DNA from: Chitinophaga arvensicola
Lineage (GTDB): Bacteria > Bacteroidota > Bacteroidia > Chitinophagales > Chitinophagaceae
Direction: 5' to 3'
DNA length: 64,000 nucleotides
Assembly: GCF_900110835.1 (NCBI RefSeq)
Contig: NZ_FOJG01000001.1
Span: forward strand, 2,243,022-2,307,021
Of the stretch, positions 18,132-28,067 are shown one piece after another; the first letter of the stretch is position 1, and each line of letters starts with the position of its first letter. Under the pieces are notes generated by a model. That model was not told the DNA's origin and searched no databases. It saw nothing but the letters and a program-made list of their open reading frames with translations. A program made the position numbers and the translations under genes.

Positions 18132-19151
18132 ATGCGTTTTTTTACCCTGATTCTGCTGTTTATTGCTGTTGATGTATCTGCCCAGTTTACTAATGGTTTT
18201 GAATATATTCATTCCAGAGAGGGACATAATGTATGGGATAAGAATACGATGATCTGGCGTTGTATAAAAGCTATGAAAACGGATGCTGCTAATAAAGAAG
18301 CCGTTCAGATCTGCACTTGCCAGGTAGAGGCGATCGATCGGTATTTTCCTATGGGGAAGATAAAGAAGTACGAGCGTTTGTATCCCACTTTATCATTGGC
18401 TAAACTGATTGAAGAGGATACCGTACTTCAGCGGCGTATTGATCAATGCTACGAGGCAGCTTCCAATGCCAATCTTTTTTTCTCACCTGTTCAGATCCTG
18501 GCTTATCGTGATTCCATGGCTGCTTATATCCGTCAAAATAAAAAAGAACCACTGGATGAAAGCAGGATAAATGCTTATTGCAATTGTGCGGTATCTATTA
18601 TGGCGAAACGGAAAATAAACGCGCAAAACATCAAGGATATAAATGACCCCAATTCCATGTTGTTTAATGAAATTGCCTATAGCTGCGGTGGTTATCCATA
18701 TAAGAAAATATCTCCTACCGCCGCCTGGAAAGTAACAGATAGTCTGGATGTAACCGGTAACAAAAAAATTGATTCTGTTGATGTAGTGACCATTAGTGGC
18801 ATGACGAAGCTGAAAGTGAAAATAGGCCCGGTGGTAAACGTATGGATGCTGGATTGTGGCGCTACCGATATGCTGGTGTCAGAGACGCTGATCAATAAAT
18901 TGATGGAATTGAAACTGGTCTCAAAAAATGATTTCCTGGGACAGCAAACATATAACCTTGCTAATGGCAAGGAACTGTTGTGTGATGTATACAAAATCAA
19001 CAATGTCCAGGTGGGGAAGTTCACTGTGAATAACCTTGTTATTGGTGCTTCTAAAGAGACGGACAGCTTTTTATTGGGTAAAACTTTTCTCAATAAATTC
19101 CGGCGCTGGTCTATTGATAACCAGCATAACCAATTGATTTTAGAAAAATAA
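18132..19151 (+). CDS. Secreted retropepsin-like aspartyl protease family protein
   Basis: This 339-residue protein has a signal peptide (MRFFTLILLFIAVDVSAQ). The N-terminal half carries two similar Cys-containing stretches, one with CTCQVEAID and one with CNCAVSIMAKR, each followed by a further Cys. The C-terminal half (about 230-339) is a clan AA aspartic protease unit: the catalytic motif reads MLDCGATDML (Asp241, with Cys where most relatives have Thr or Ser), then LANGKELLCDVYKI and the closing LLGKTFLNKF. A single domain implies a homodimer. The substrate is unknown. Confidence 0.8.
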   Translation: MRFFTLILLFIAVDVSAQFTNGFEYIHSREGHNVWDKNTMIWRCIKAMKTDAANKEAVQICTCQVEAIDRYFPMGKIKKYERLYPTLSLAKLIEEDTVLQRRIDQCYEAASNANLFFSPVQILAYRDSMAAYIRQNKKEPLDESRINAYCNCAVSIMAKRKINAQNIKDINDPNSMLFNEIAYSCGGYPYKKISPTAAWKVTDSLDVTGNKKIDSVDVVTISGMTKLKVKIGPVVNVWMLDCGATDMLVSETLINKLMELKLVSKNDFLGQQTYNLANGKELLCDVYKINNVQVGKFTVNNLVIGASKETDSFLLGKTFLNKFRRWSIDNQHNQLILEK

Positions 19152-19184
19152 TGTTACCAGGGAGATGTTAATGGGGATAGGCTA

Positions 19185-19215
19185 AAAACAGAAAACCCGC
19201 GACTAGCGCGGGTTT
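19185..19215 (-). terminator. Terminator of the tRNA-Asp transcript
   Basis: A 9-bp G/C-rich stem (19193-19201 with 19207-19215). Read on the minus strand it lies 14 bases after the tRNA and is followed by a T-rich tract. Confidence 0.8.
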
Positions 19216-19228
19216 CTTCGAGATTTTG

Positions 19229-19302
19229 CGGACCGGACGGGACTCGAACCCGCGACCTCCGCCGTGACAGGGCGGCATTCTAACCAACTGAACTACCGAT
19301 CC
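19229..19302 (-). tRNA. tRNA-Asp (anticodon GTC)
   Basis: This 74-nt cloverleaf on the minus strand has acceptor stem GGATCGG pairing with CCGGTCC, the D-arm GTTCAGTTGGTTAGAAT, anticodon stem CCGCC/GGCGG around CTGTCAC and the T-arm GCGGG-TTCGAGT-CCCGT. The discriminator is G and the CCA end is not encoded. Confidence 0.97.
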
Positions 19303-19363
19303 ATTCCAAAAAGCTACTAAGAACTTGTCTCCCAATTCGTTGTATTGTTCCGTTTTGGGATTG

Positions 19364-19396
19364 CAAAGATAGCAACAAAGTTTTCAATTAAGCAAA
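19364..19396 (-). promoter_or_regulatory. Candidate promoter of tRNA-Asp
   Basis: On the minus strand a perfect -7 element TATCTTTG (19371 to 19364) lies about 60 bases upstream of the tRNA. TTTG at 19396-19393 precedes it with a 21-nt spacer, slightly longer than the usual 19-20 of Bacteroidota promoters. Confidence 0.55.
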
Positions 19397-19460
19397 TCTT
19401 TTTTAAAAAATATTTTCAGCGTTATCTTTACAGCCGATCTTTAACCAATTTAATCAAATT

Positions 19461-20414
19461 ATGCAATTCCTGGATTTCGAGAAACCTATCGCTGACTTAT
19501 ATGAGCAGCTGGATAAGCTGAAGGAAAATGGTGAAAAATCAGGCGTAGATGTATCCGCTACTGTAAGCGAGTATGAGCAGAAAATTGCTGATACCCGGCA
19601 GAATATCTACACCAAACTCACCGCCTGGCAGCGTGTACAGCTGAGCCGTCATCCGGATAGGCCCTATACTCTGGCGTATATCGAAAAAATGTGCACCAAC
19701 TTTACGGAACTGCATGGCGACCGGAATGTAAAAGACGATAAGGCCATGGTAGGCGGTTTTGCCGACCTCGATGGCGAAACAGTCATGTTTATCGGTCAGC
19801 AAAAGGGGGTAAACACCAAAATGCGCCAGCTCAGGAACTTTGGTATGGCCAATCCGGAAGGTTACCGTAAGGCCCTGCGCCTGATGAAACTGGCCGAAAG
19901 GTTTAACAAGCCTATTGTTACACTGATCGATACGCCCGGAGCTTATCCCGGTCTGGAAGCAGAGGAAAGAGGCCAGGCAGAAGCGATTGCCCGCAATCTC
20001 TTTGAAATGGTAAAACTGCGTGTCCCCGTCATCTGTATCATCATAGGGGAGGGTGCCTCCGGCGGTGCGTTGGGCATTGGTATCGGTGATCGCGTATTTA
20101 TGCTGGAAAATAGCTGGTATACCGTAATTTCTCCGGAAAACTGCTCTACTATTCTGTGGAGAAGCTGGAATTTCAAAGAGAAAGCTGCTGAAGAGCTGAA
20201 ACTGACCTCGGATTATATGAGCCAGTTTGGTCTGGTAGACGGAATTGTTCGTGAACCACTCGGTGGCGCACACGTAAATCCTGATGAAATGGCCCATCTG
20301 TTAAAGGTCCGCATCAAGGAAACACTGGCAGAATTGAAGAAAATTGATCCGGAAACTCGCATAGAACAACGTATCGATAAGTTCTCCCGCATGGGCTTCT
20401 ACGAAGAGAAATAA
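19461..20414 (+). CDS. accA: Acetyl-CoA carboxylase carboxyltransferase subunit alpha
   Basis: This 317-residue subunit pairs with AccD to transfer the carboxyl group from biotin to acetyl-CoA, the first step of fatty-acid synthesis. Visible AccA features are the N-terminal [74 protein letters not shown] and [11 protein letters not shown]. The gene is transcribed with its own hairpin terminator before dapA. Confidence 0.97.
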   Translation: MQFLDFEKPIADLYEQLDKLKENGEKSGVDVSATVSEYEQKIADTRQNIYTKLTAWQRVQLSRHPDRPYTLAYIEKMCTNFTELHGDRNVKDDKAMVGGFADLDGETVMFIGQQKGVNTKMRQLRNFGMANPEGYRKALRLMKLAERFNKPIVTLIDTPGAYPGLEAEERGQAEAIARNLFEMVKLRVPVICIIIGEGASGGALGIGIGDRVFMLENSWYTVISPENCSTILWRSWNFKEKAAEELKLTSDYMSQFGLVDGIVREPLGGAHVNPDEMAHLLKVRIKETLAELKKIDPETRIEQRIDKFSRMGFYEEK

Positions 20415-20436
20415 AAAAATATTTAGAGATAACAAT

Positions 20437-20479
20437 AAAAATTTCGAATTTCGGCCTTCGGAATTCGAAATTTTTATTT
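20437..20479 (+). terminator. Hairpin terminator between accA and dapA
   Basis: Arms 20437-20452 and 20460-20475 form a 16-bp A/T-rich stem with one wobble around a 7-nt loop, ending in a T-run. Confidence 0.75.
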
Positions 20480-20494
20480 TCCCGTAAACGCAAT

Positions 20495-21370
20495 ATGGAA
20501 CAACTAAAAGGCACCGGGGTGGCATTGGTAACACCCTTTAAAGCAGATGAAAGCATAGATTGGAATGCTTTGGAAAAGTTGATCAACTACGTGATCGATG
20601 GCGGCGTGAACTATGTTGTGTCTTTAGGCACAACTGGTGAAACTCCTACTCTTTCTGCAGATGAAAAGCTGGATTTGATAAAATTCACTTTCGAAAAGGT
20701 GTCGAAGCGGGTGCCGGTAGTGATTGGTGTTGGCGATTATAACACACGGGATGTGGTGAAACGTCTGGAACAATGCCCGCTGGATGAAGCGGCAGCAGTG
20801 CTCAGCGTAGCGCCATATTATAGCAAGCCTACCCAGGAGGGAATTTATCAGCACTACAAAACCATTGCTGCTGCTTCCCCTAAACCAATTATTCTGTACA
20901 ATGTTCCTGGTCGTACCGGCCGTAACATGACAGCTGAAACCACTTTGCGCCTGGCGCATGAAGTGGAAAACATCATTGCGATGAAGGAAGCTTCCGGCGA
21001 TATGATGCAGTGTATGCAGATTATCCGCGATAAACCAAAGGATTTCCTGGTGATCAGCGGTGACGATGGTCTGGCACTGGCGCAACTGGCCTGTGGTATG
21101 GATGGTGTAATTTCCGTAGCTGCCAATTATTTTGCGGCTGATTTCTCCAGCATGGTACATGCCGCGCTGGTAAACGATTATCCGGCTGCACGTATCCTCA
21201 ATAACAAAATGCTGGAAGGATTTGACCTGATGTTCTCTGAGAACAATCCGGCTGGTATTAAGGCATTCCTGCATCATGCAGGAATCGTGGAAAATAGTTT
21301 CCGCCTGCCTGTAATGCCTGTTACAGATGGACTGTATGGCAAAATAAACGCCTACCTGAATAACTACTAA
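20495..21370 (+). CDS. dapA: 4-hydroxy-tetrahydrodipicolinate synthase
   Basis: This 291-residue aldolase condenses pyruvate with aspartate semialdehyde in lysine and diaminopimelate synthesis. It is a TIM barrel with GTGVALVTPFK at the N-terminus, GTTGETPTLS (pyruvate-binding Thr-Thr), YNVPGRTG (catalytic Tyr and substrate-binding Arg) and IAMKEASGD, where Lys forms the Schiff base. Confidence 0.97.
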   Translation: MEQLKGTGVALVTPFKADESIDWNALEKLINYVIDGGVNYVVSLGTTGETPTLSADEKLDLIKFTFEKVSKRVPVVIGVGDYNTRDVVKRLEQCPLDEAAAVLSVAPYYSKPTQEGIYQHYKTIAAASPKPIILYNVPGRTGRNMTAETTLRLAHEVENIIAMKEASGDMMQCMQIIRDKPKDFLVISGDDGLALAQLACGMDGVISVAANYFAADFSSMVHAALVNDYPAARILNNKMLEGFDLMFSENNPAGIKAFLHHAGIVENSFRLPVMPVTDGLYGKINAYLNNY

Positions 21371-21387
21371 CAGTTAAACTTAACATA

Positions 21388-21425
21388 AAAATGCAGCAGT
21401 GTTCCCGGGAGCACTGCTGCATTTT
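21388..21425. terminator. Bidirectional terminator between convergent dapA and rnz
   Basis: A perfect 14-bp stem (21388-21401 with 21412-21425) flanked by A-run and T-run, serving both strands. Confidence 0.9.
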
Positions 21426-21448
21426 GCGTTTTGGGGAAGCCCGGGAGA

Positions 21449-22357
21449 TTAAACAATATAGGTGACACCCTCTGTTCCAATCTCCGTATTAGGAAAAACA
21501 GGCCTGGATTCATCCAGGAAAGGCTGTAATTCAGTGTATTTCGAAGAAAAATGTCCGATCAGCAATGTTTTTACTGCCGCCGCCGCTGCCAGTGAGGCTG
21601 CCTGTACCGACGTGCTGTGATAACGTTCTGCTGCGCGTTCCTGTAAATCATGCAGATAGGTAGTTTCATGATACATCATGTCTGCATCCTTGAGCCATGG
21701 CAACAACGCAGGATCATAAAGCGTGTCGGCACAATATACATACCGCTTTCCGGGCGCGGGTGCTACCGTTACCCAGTCGTTTTTTACCAGGGTGCCATCT
21801 TTCCGCAGATAATCCGCGCCATCCTGCAATTTGCTGAAGTATGCAGCAGGAATCTCGTAAGCCCGGGCCTGATCGGGGATCAGCTTGCGTTTGCGCTTTT
21901 GCATCTCAAAAGAAAAACCAAAACACGAAATACGGTGCTGCGTAGGAAAACAGCTGACCCTTAAGTCTTTATCTTCCAATATAATACCGCTATAACCCGG
22001 TTGAAGGGGAACAAAGGATAACTCAAATTTCAAAACCGTACCGGAACAATCCAGTTGTAATTGAATAATTTGTTCCAGCTCCGGTGGCGCATACACGCTG
22101 ATCGGGTCTGTACGGCCCATGAGGCTGAGCGTGTTCAACAAGCCTATTAAACCGAAATAATGATCTCCGTGAAGGTGGCTGATGAAAATATACCTCAGTT
22201 TACTGCGTTTGATCCGGTACTTCGCTATTTGTAATTGTGTGCCTTCGCCGCAATCTACCAGCAGCAACTGCTCATTGCAGGTAACTACCTGGGCGGTGGG
22301 GTGCCTGTCCAGCGTGGGGATAGCGGAATTGTTACCTAATATTGTGACTGCGAACAT
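21449..22357 (-). CDS. rnz: Ribonuclease Z
   Basis: This 302-residue metallo-beta-lactamase-fold nuclease matures tRNA 3' ends. Visible features are the N-terminal GNNSAIPTLDRHPTAQ, LVDCGEGTQLQI, the zinc motif HLHGDH, a PTQHRISCFG region, the later metal ligands in CADTLYD and HETTY, and IGHFSSKY. The length is normal for the short form. This role fits with the tRNA-Asp above, which lacks an encoded CCA. Confidence 0.95.
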   Translation of the reverse strand: MFAVTILGNNSAIPTLDRHPTAQVVTCNEQLLLVDCGEGTQLQIAKYRIKRSKLRYIFISHLHGDHYFGLIGLLNTLSLMGRTDPISVYAPPELEQIIQLQLDCSGTVLKFELSFVPLQPGYSGIILEDKDLRVSCFPTQHRISCFGFSFEMQKRKRKLIPDQARAYEIPAAYFSKLQDGADYLRKDGTLVKNDWVTVAPAPGKRYVYCADTLYDPALLPWLKDADMMYHETTYLHDLQERAAERYHSTSVQAASLAAAAAVKTLLIGHFSSKYTELQPFLDESRPVFPNTEIGTEGVTYIV

Positions 22358-22441
22358 GTAATTTGCTTTTATAGTGCTGTGGCCGGTTTTGTATACATCA
22401 CCCTAACGTGGGAGTGCAAAAATACTGCAGCCACTCCTTGC

Positions 22442-22816
22442 TTACTCCAATCCATCCAGTAATTCCCTTTCCAGCTCTTCCATCATGACGAGGTCTATTG
22501 CCTCCGCCATTGTTGGTGCAAGATTGAGCATTTCATCTCCCGCCGCCTTCAGTTCGGCTGTTAAAGTGTTGTTAAGGCCGGTAACAGCGCAGGAGAAATT
22601 ATTGTCATACATACGTTGATACACTGTTAAAATGGCTTCCACGCCCGTTGCATCGATTTTTTGTACCAATGTCATATCCAGTATGAGATTGCGTCCTTCC
22701 AGTTCCGGCAATGAGGTTGCAGTGGCGATGAAATCATCTGACAAATTAGCATCCAGGGCGACTTCTTCCGGACAAAAAACGACTATTTTTTCTTTGGTAT
22801 CAATTTTGAATTTCAT
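22442..22816 (-). CDS. STAS-domain protein (anti-anti-sigma-like)
   Basis: This 124-residue protein has a STAS fold: N-terminal beta hairpin with EKIVVFCPEEVALD, then LEGRNLILDMTLVQKIDATGVEAILTVY with the D-A-T-G phosphorylation-loop position (Thr in place of the more common Ser), then NTLTAELKAAG. Such proteins usually bind an RsbW-type kinase or act as phospho-switches. No kinase or sigma factor lies nearby, so the partner is unknown. The tail is strongly acidic. Confidence 0.85.
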   Translation of the reverse strand: MKFKIDTKEKIVVFCPEEVALDANLSDDFIATATSLPELEGRNLILDMTLVQKIDATGVEAILTVYQRMYDNNFSCAVTGLNNTLTAELKAAGDEMLNLAPTMAEAIDLVMMEELERELLDGLE

Positions 22817-23116
22817 GCGTTGGACGTTGTTTTATACATTTAGTAAAAATAAATTTTGAACAGAGGGAACCCGCCTATAAAATATAACCGCAAGAGATCG
22901 AAACAGAAACCTCTTTTTCTTCGTAGATATTTTTAAACGAACGTACCCGCATCAACGCAAAAATAATTCTTATACTATTAAAGTGTAAGTTGTTTAAGTT
23001 TAAAAAAGGAATAACTTCATTTCGACGCAAAGCGTGATAATCGTAAGTCAGAATTATTCGTTATTATTGTATAAGCAAGCCCCCGTAAGGGTTTTTGATA
23101 ATTTAATAATCTCACA
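22817..23116. other. Intergenic region ahead of clpC
   Basis: 300 bp between the divergent STAS gene and clpC without a reading frame. It holds the divergent promoters. I see a 9-bp inverted repeat (near 22969 and 23049) but no CtsR-like or CIRCE-like operator. Confidence 0.45.
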
Positions 23117-25651
23117 ATGGACCAGAATTTTTCACCGCAAGTTAAGGAGATCATTTCGTTCAGCAGAGAGGAAGCTTTACGCCTGGGAAATGACTTCATA
23201 GGTACTGAACACCTGCTGTTAGGTATTATTCGAGAAGGCGAAGGCACGGCCGTAAAGATTCTGCAGGCTTTGAACGTAGATCTGTATGAGTTACGCAAGG
23301 AAGTAGAGCTGGCTGTTAAAGATAAGACCGGAAAGAACATCGCTAACATCAATAGCCTCCCGCTTACCAGACAGGCAGAGAAAGTTATACGGGTTACCGT
23401 ATTGGAAGCCAAAGCACTTAAAAGCGCTACGGTGGAAACGGAACACCTCATGCTTTCTATACTCAAGAATAAGGAAAACGTTTGTACACAAATCTTACAA
23501 CAATTTGACGTGGACTACGATACTTTTAAAAACGAACTGGGCTTTGTAAAATCTGCGGACCCTAAATCAGAGTTTGATGATCCGGGCGAGGAAGAGTTTG
23601 AGGACGAAAGAAAGAGTTACGCATCCAAAGCCAAACAGACAAATACCAAATCCAAGACGCCCGTACTGGATAACTTTGGTAGAGATATTACCAAGCTGGC
23701 CGAGAGTGGCAGCTTAGACCCGATTGTTGGCCGCGAGCAGGAAATTGAGCGAGTTTCGCAGATCCTTTCGCGCCGTAAAAAGAACAATCCGATCCTTATT
23801 GGTGAACCCGGTGTGGGTAAAACCGCCATCGTGGAAGGTTTGGCGCTGCGTATCGTGCAGCGTAAAGTTTCCCGCGTGCTTTTCGACAAGCGCGTGGTAA
23901 GCCTCGACCTCGCCGCCCTGGTGGCCGGTACCAAATACCGTGGCCAGTTTGAAGAAAGGATGAAGGCCATCATGAACGAACTCGAAAAAAACAGGGATGT
24001 GATCCTGTTTATCGATGAAATTCATACAATCGTTGGCGCTGGAGGTGCTTCCGGTTCGCTGGACGCTTCCAACATCTTTAAACCGGCACTGGCCAGGGGA
24101 GAACTCCAATGCATTGGCGCTTCTACCCTCGACGAGTACCGTATGTACATCGAGAAAGATGGCGCACTCGACCGTCGTTTCCAGAAAGTAATGGTGGAAC
24201 CACCTACCGTGGATGAAACCATTCAGATCCTCAACAACATCAAGCCGCGTTATGAAGAATACCATAACGTAAGCTATACTGATGCAGCGATTGATGCCTG
24301 TGTGAAACTCAGCGACCGCTACATGACCGACCGTCTTCTGCCAGACAAGGCGATTGACGTACTCGATGAAGTAGGCGCAAGGGTGCACCTGAAAAACATC
24401 AATGTGCCGCAGAATATCCTCGATCTGGAAAAACAGATAGAAGATATTAAACAGGAAAAAAATAAAGTAGTAAAAAGCCAACGCTTCGAAGAAGCCGCTG
24501 CTTTACGCGATACGGAAAAGAAACTGGGAGAAGACCTGGAACGCGCTAAAGCCATGTGGGAAGAAGAAGTGAAGCACAAACGCTACCCGATCGATGAAGA
24601 AGCCATCGCGGAAGTTGTAAGCATGATGACCGGTATCCCTGTAAAAAGGATGGTACAGGCCGAAACTGAAAAACTCCGTCGCATGGGTGAAGACCTCAAA
24701 GGTGCCGTGGTTGGACAGGACGAAGCCATCAGCAAAGTCACCAAAGCCATTCAGCGTAACCGCGTAGGTCTGAAAGATCCTAAAAAACCGATCGGTACCT
24801 TTATATTCCTCGGTCCTACCGGGGTTGGTAAAACAGAGCTCGCCAAATCACTGGCCCGCTATATGTTCGACTCTGACGAAGCTTTAATCCGCATCGATAT
24901 GAGTGAATACATGGAGAAATTCTCTGTTAGCCGCCTCATCGGAGCGCCTCCGGGATATGTTGGATACGAAGAAGGTGGTCAGCTGACTGAAAAGGTTCGC
25001 CGCAAACCGTACTCCGTGATCCTCCTGGATGAAATTGAAAAAGCACATCCGGATATTTATAACCTCCTGTTGCAGGTATTGGATGATGGTATCCTCACTG
25101 ATGGCCTTGGCCGTAAAGTGGATTTCAAAAATACCCTCATCATCATGACCTCCAATATCGGAGCCCGTCAGTTGAAAGATTTCGGTGCCGGTGTAGGTTT
25201 CACTACCACCACCAGAGCCGTAAACGAAGAAGAGAACACCAAATCAGTGATCGAAAAAGCACTGAAACGTACCTTCTCTCCTGAATTCCTGAACAGGATC
25301 GACGACGTGATCATCTTTAACTCCCTGGCGAAAGAGCACATCTACACCATTATCGATATCACGATGAAGAGTGTATTGAAACGTCTCAACAACCTCGGAT
25401 TCAGCCTGGAACTGACAGACGAAGCGAAAGGCTTCCTGGCAGATAAAGGTTACGATCAGCAGTTCGGTGCAAGACCGCTGCACAGGGCCATCCAGAAATA
25501 CCTGGAAGATCCTTTGGCAGAAGAAATCCTCAACATGAACATTCATGATGGCGATGTACTCGTAGCGGACCTGGATAAGGAAAACCAGAAACTGATCTTC
25601 ACCCTGAAGAATAACTCTTCCAAGAGCAAATCAGAGAAATCAGAAGCGTAA
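23117..25651 (+). CDS. clpC: ATP-dependent Clp protease ATP-binding subunit ClpC
   Basis: This 844-residue AAA+ unfoldase feeds proteins to ClpP. Domains in order: two N-terminal Clp repeats (about 1-145), first AAA module with Walker [10 protein letters not shown] and Walker [11 protein letters not shown], a central UVR-type coiled segment ([17 protein letters not shown], abbreviated [10 protein letters not shown]) that identifies ClpC rather than ClpB, and a second AAA module with [22 protein letters not shown] and FLNRIDD. It is monocistronic with a strong terminator. Confidence 0.97.
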   Translation: MDQNFSPQVKEIISFSREEALRLGNDFIGTEHLLLGIIREGEGTAVKILQALNVDLYELRKEVELAVKDKTGKNIANINSLPLTRQAEKVIRVTVLEAKALKSATVETEHLMLSILKNKENVCTQILQQFDVDYDTFKNELGFVKSADPKSEFDDPGEEEFEDERKSYASKAKQTNTKSKTPVLDNFGRDITKLAESGSLDPIVGREQEIERVSQILSRRKKNNPILIGEPGVGKTAIVEGLALRIVQRKVSRVLFDKRVVSLDLAALVAGTKYRGQFEERMKAIMNELEKNRDVILFIDEIHTIVGAGGASGSLDASNIFKPALARGELQCIGASTLDEYRMYIEKDGALDRRFQKVMVEPPTVDETIQILNNIKPRYEEYHNVSYTDAAIDACVKLSDRYMTDRLLPDKAIDVLDEVGARVHLKNINVPQNILDLEKQIEDIKQEKNKVVKSQRFEEAAALRDTEKKLGEDLERAKAMWEEEVKHKRYPIDEEAIAEVVSMMTGIPVKRMVQAETEKLRRMGEDLKGAVVGQDEAISKVTKAIQRNRVGLKDPKKPIGTFIFLGPTGVGKTELAKSLARYMFDSDEALIRIDMSEYMEKFSVSRLIGAPPGYVGYEEGGQLTEKVRRKPYSVILLDEIEKAHPDIYNLLLQVLDDGILTDGLGRKVDFKNTLIIMTSNIGARQLKDFGAGVGFTTTTRAVNEEENTKSVIEKALKRTFSPEFLNRIDDVIIFNSLAKEHIYTIIDITMKSVLKRLNNLGFSLELTDEAKGFLADKGYDQQFGARPLHRAIQKYLEDPLAEEILNMNIHDGDVLVADLDKENQKLIFTLKNNSSKSKSEKSEA

Positions 25652-25672
25652 GTAATTACGTTGTAATAACAT

Positions 25673-25716
25673 AAACAAAGAGCCCGTCAGCATAAACGCT
25701 GACGGGCTCTTTGTTT
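25673..25716 (+). terminator. Rho-independent terminator of clpC
   Basis: A perfect 19-bp stem (25673-25691 with 25698-25716) around a 6-nt loop. Confidence 0.92.
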
Positions 25717-26123
25717 CATCATATGTTATAACATCTTCATGTTAACCGCACAGCTTGTACCGCTTTATCCCCCAAAATCCATCCCCCACAGGCTTTCTCC
25801 TGTTTCTTTCCTACCTGGTAATTCTCCCGCATACCCATATATGGTTATTTTATACACTGCATAAGTATAGTTATCAAGTTAAAAATGGTATGATCATGTC
25901 ATTTTTTAAAAAGATATAATATGTCATATTTGCACTATGTATTTAGTATGATGTTTATCATATTATCTGTACTAAATAATAATAATATTTTGCTATTAAC
26001 CGAATAGGCAAACTTGATTAATTCCTGAAGCTCGATCGATTTACTATTTATCCTTATTCCTTTCACACCGGTAAACAGTAGTACCGGAGGTGTACTTGAT
26101 ATTAACTATTTATCCCTATTTCT
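25717..26123. promoter_or_regulatory. Upstream region of the fibre-protein operon with repeated elements
   Basis: A 400-bp AT-rich stretch. It holds one copy of the motif CTATTAACCGAATA (25993-26006) that recurs upstream of the LytS-type gene; a hairpin at 26066-26092 (CACCGGTA pairing with TACC and GGTG around a 3-nt bulge); and a direct repeat of ACTATTTATCC at about 26043 and 26105, the second copy just before the start codon. No coding frame is seen. Confidence 0.55.
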
Positions 26124-27983
26124 ATGAAATCATCTTTACGCAGTGTCGTACGCGTTATGTTGATTGGCGGTGCAGGCTTTATTGCCTCCCAGGCCAATGC
26201 ACAGCTGAAAGTAGGTAAAAATCCTACCACAATCGAAAAGTCGGCCATCCTGGACCTGGACGCAGATAAACAAGGTTTACTCCTTCCCCGTTTGCTGGAT
26301 ACCCTGGACATAAACGGATTAACACCTCCCAATGGGATGGTTATTTTCCTGAAGAAAGCCGGCGCCGAAGGATTCTATGTAAGAAACCATGGTTACTGGG
26401 AAAAAATGGCCAATTCCTCAGACGTGGCCAGCACCTGGAGTATGAAAGGTAATGCTGCCACATCTGCCGACTTCATCGGAACGACCAATTCCATCCCCTT
26501 TTCTATCCGCGCTAACAATGTAGAAGGAATTGTGGTGAAAGACGGTTACACTTTCCTGAAAAAGTTGGACCTCACTACAGGAGTAGACGTGGTAATGGTT
26601 GATAAAACCGATGGAAAAATCAGCTACCGCACTATCTCTGAATCTGCTTTTTCCAATGCGATCAATGAACTGAACGGGTTGACAGCCACCAAGCAGAAAC
26701 TAACCACTGGCGCCGCTGCAACAGCCGGAGGTAATGCTAATGACTATAAGTTTTCCACCAGCGGCACAGATACGCATGTATTGACTATCGCAACCCAGGA
26801 CGGTACCGGTACTGTAGGATACGGTTTGCTCAGCTCAGCTGATTTCAACAAGTTTAAAAAAGCAGTTGACTTACAGATCAATACTTTCGCTACTGCCAGC
26901 AACGCAAAAGGCTTGTCGTACGATAACACCGGTACAAACGCATTACTTACCCTGCACCCCGCAGATGCGACTAATCCTGGTGCTGTTTCCACTGTGGCAC
27001 AGGAATTCAATGGCCTGAAAACATTCCTGAATACTATCACCGGTAATGAAGACCTCAGCATCACCAAGAAAGGTACTTTCGGAACAGGGGTGATTGTAAC
27101 TACTGGCGGCGCCACTATCACAGGTGATTCCCGTGTAACAGGCAAATTCGATGTAGCAGGAGCCGGCGGTAACCTCACTGTGGCAGGTACTACCGGCCTG
27201 GCAGGCACATTGGATGTAACTGGTGCAACCAAACTGGCCAACACACTGGATGTAGCGGAAAAAGCTACCCTCGCAAAAGATCTGCAGGTAAAAGGGAATA
27301 CATTACTCGACAACAATTTAACGCTGACCAATATTGCTGATGGCGCTGCAACAGATAACGTGGTACTGTTACGTCAGGGAACAACGGGTACTGTAGTGAA
27401 GAGGGCTCTTTCCTCCTCTGCCTTTACAGATCTGACCTTTGCTACTGACCACGCAGGACTGGATCTCGCTGTTGCAAAAGACGCATCAAATAAAGTAACC
27501 ATCAGCATACCTATTGCTGCACCTACTACTCCTGGTGGTTTGATGAGCAACGACAAACAGAGTTTTGCCGGCGCCAAGAAATTTGGTAATGAAGTATCTA
27601 TCCAGAAAAATGTAAGTATTGGTGATACCACAAACGCAGCTACTTCTACTTTACAGGTAGCAGGTTCTCTGGCCATGACTATTACTACTTTAAGTACTGC
27701 CGGATCTTATACTGTAAAAGAAACCGACAACACTATCCTGGTAAGTGTTAATGGTGCATGCACCGTAGTATTGCCAGCTGCCACCACCTGCACCGGCCGT
27801 ATCTATACCGTGAAGAAAATACCCGCTGCCGGCGCTACCGACGATACCAATATCGATAACGACGTGAAAATCACTTCTGCTGGTGGTACAGTGGAAGGTG
27901 GTACACAACTCGCCATCTACAACGACTGGACTTTCTACACTATTCAGTCAAATGGTACAAACTGGTACGTGATCAAGAAATAA
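26124..27983 (+). CDS. Large secreted fibre-like protein (tail-fibre-type repeats)
   Basis: This 619-residue protein has a signal peptide (cleavage near ANAQ) and a head common in Bacteroidota surface proteins (QLKVGKNPTTIEKSAILDLD, then QGLLLPR). The middle is Thr/Gly/Ala-rich with short solenoid-like repeats around 330-400 (units such as TLDVTGATKLANTLDV). The C-terminus (about 525-619) is a compact beta domain with VVLPAATTCTGRIYTVKK. The layout resembles phage tail fibres or trimeric adhesins. No T9SS sorting domain is visible at its own C-terminus. It is the first of two paralogues and may form a cell-surface fibre; function is inferred from shape only. Confidence 0.75.
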   Translation: MKSSLRSVVRVMLIGGAGFIASQANAQLKVGKNPTTIEKSAILDLDADKQGLLLPRLLDTLDINGLTPPNGMVIFLKKAGAEGFYVRNHGYWEKMANSSDVASTWSMKGNAATSADFIGTTNSIPFSIRANNVEGIVVKDGYTFLKKLDLTTGVDVVMVDKTDGKISYRTISESAFSNAINELNGLTATKQKLTTGAAATAGGNANDYKFSTSGTDTHVLTIATQDGTGTVGYGLLSSADFNKFKKAVDLQINTFATASNAKGLSYDNTGTNALLTLHPADATNPGAVSTVAQEFNGLKTFLNTITGNEDLSITKKGTFGTGVIVTTGGATITGDSRVTGKFDVAGAGGNLTVAGTTGLAGTLDVTGATKLANTLDVAEKATLAKDLQVKGNTLLDNNLTLTNIADGAATDNVVLLRQGTTGTVVKRALSSSAFTDLTFATDHAGLDLAVAKDASNKVTISIPIAAPTTPGGLMSNDKQSFAGAKKFGNEVSIQKNVSIGDTTNAATSTLQVAGSLAMTITTLSTAGSYTVKETDNTILVSVNGACTVVLPAATTCTGRIYTVKKIPAAGATDDTNIDNDVKITSAGGTVEGGTQLAIYNDWTFYTIQSNGTNWYVIKK

Positions 27984-27998
27984 TCTCACATCATACTC

Positions 27999-28036
27999 AG
28001 AACGGCTATGTAGTCAACACATAGCCGTTCTATTTC
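27999..28036 (+). terminator. Hairpin between the two fibre-protein genes
   Basis: A perfect 13-bp stem (27999-28011 with 28019-28031), 7-nt loop and a short T-rich tail. It may terminate or partially attenuate transcription into the second paralogue. Confidence 0.75.
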
Positions 28037-28067
28037 CTCTCTGGGTACATTCCTAAAATGTTGTTGT

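Noticed and set aside
23714..24481. A 255-codon minus-strand frame
   Set aside because: It lies antisense inside clpC and shows His/Phe-rich shadow translation.
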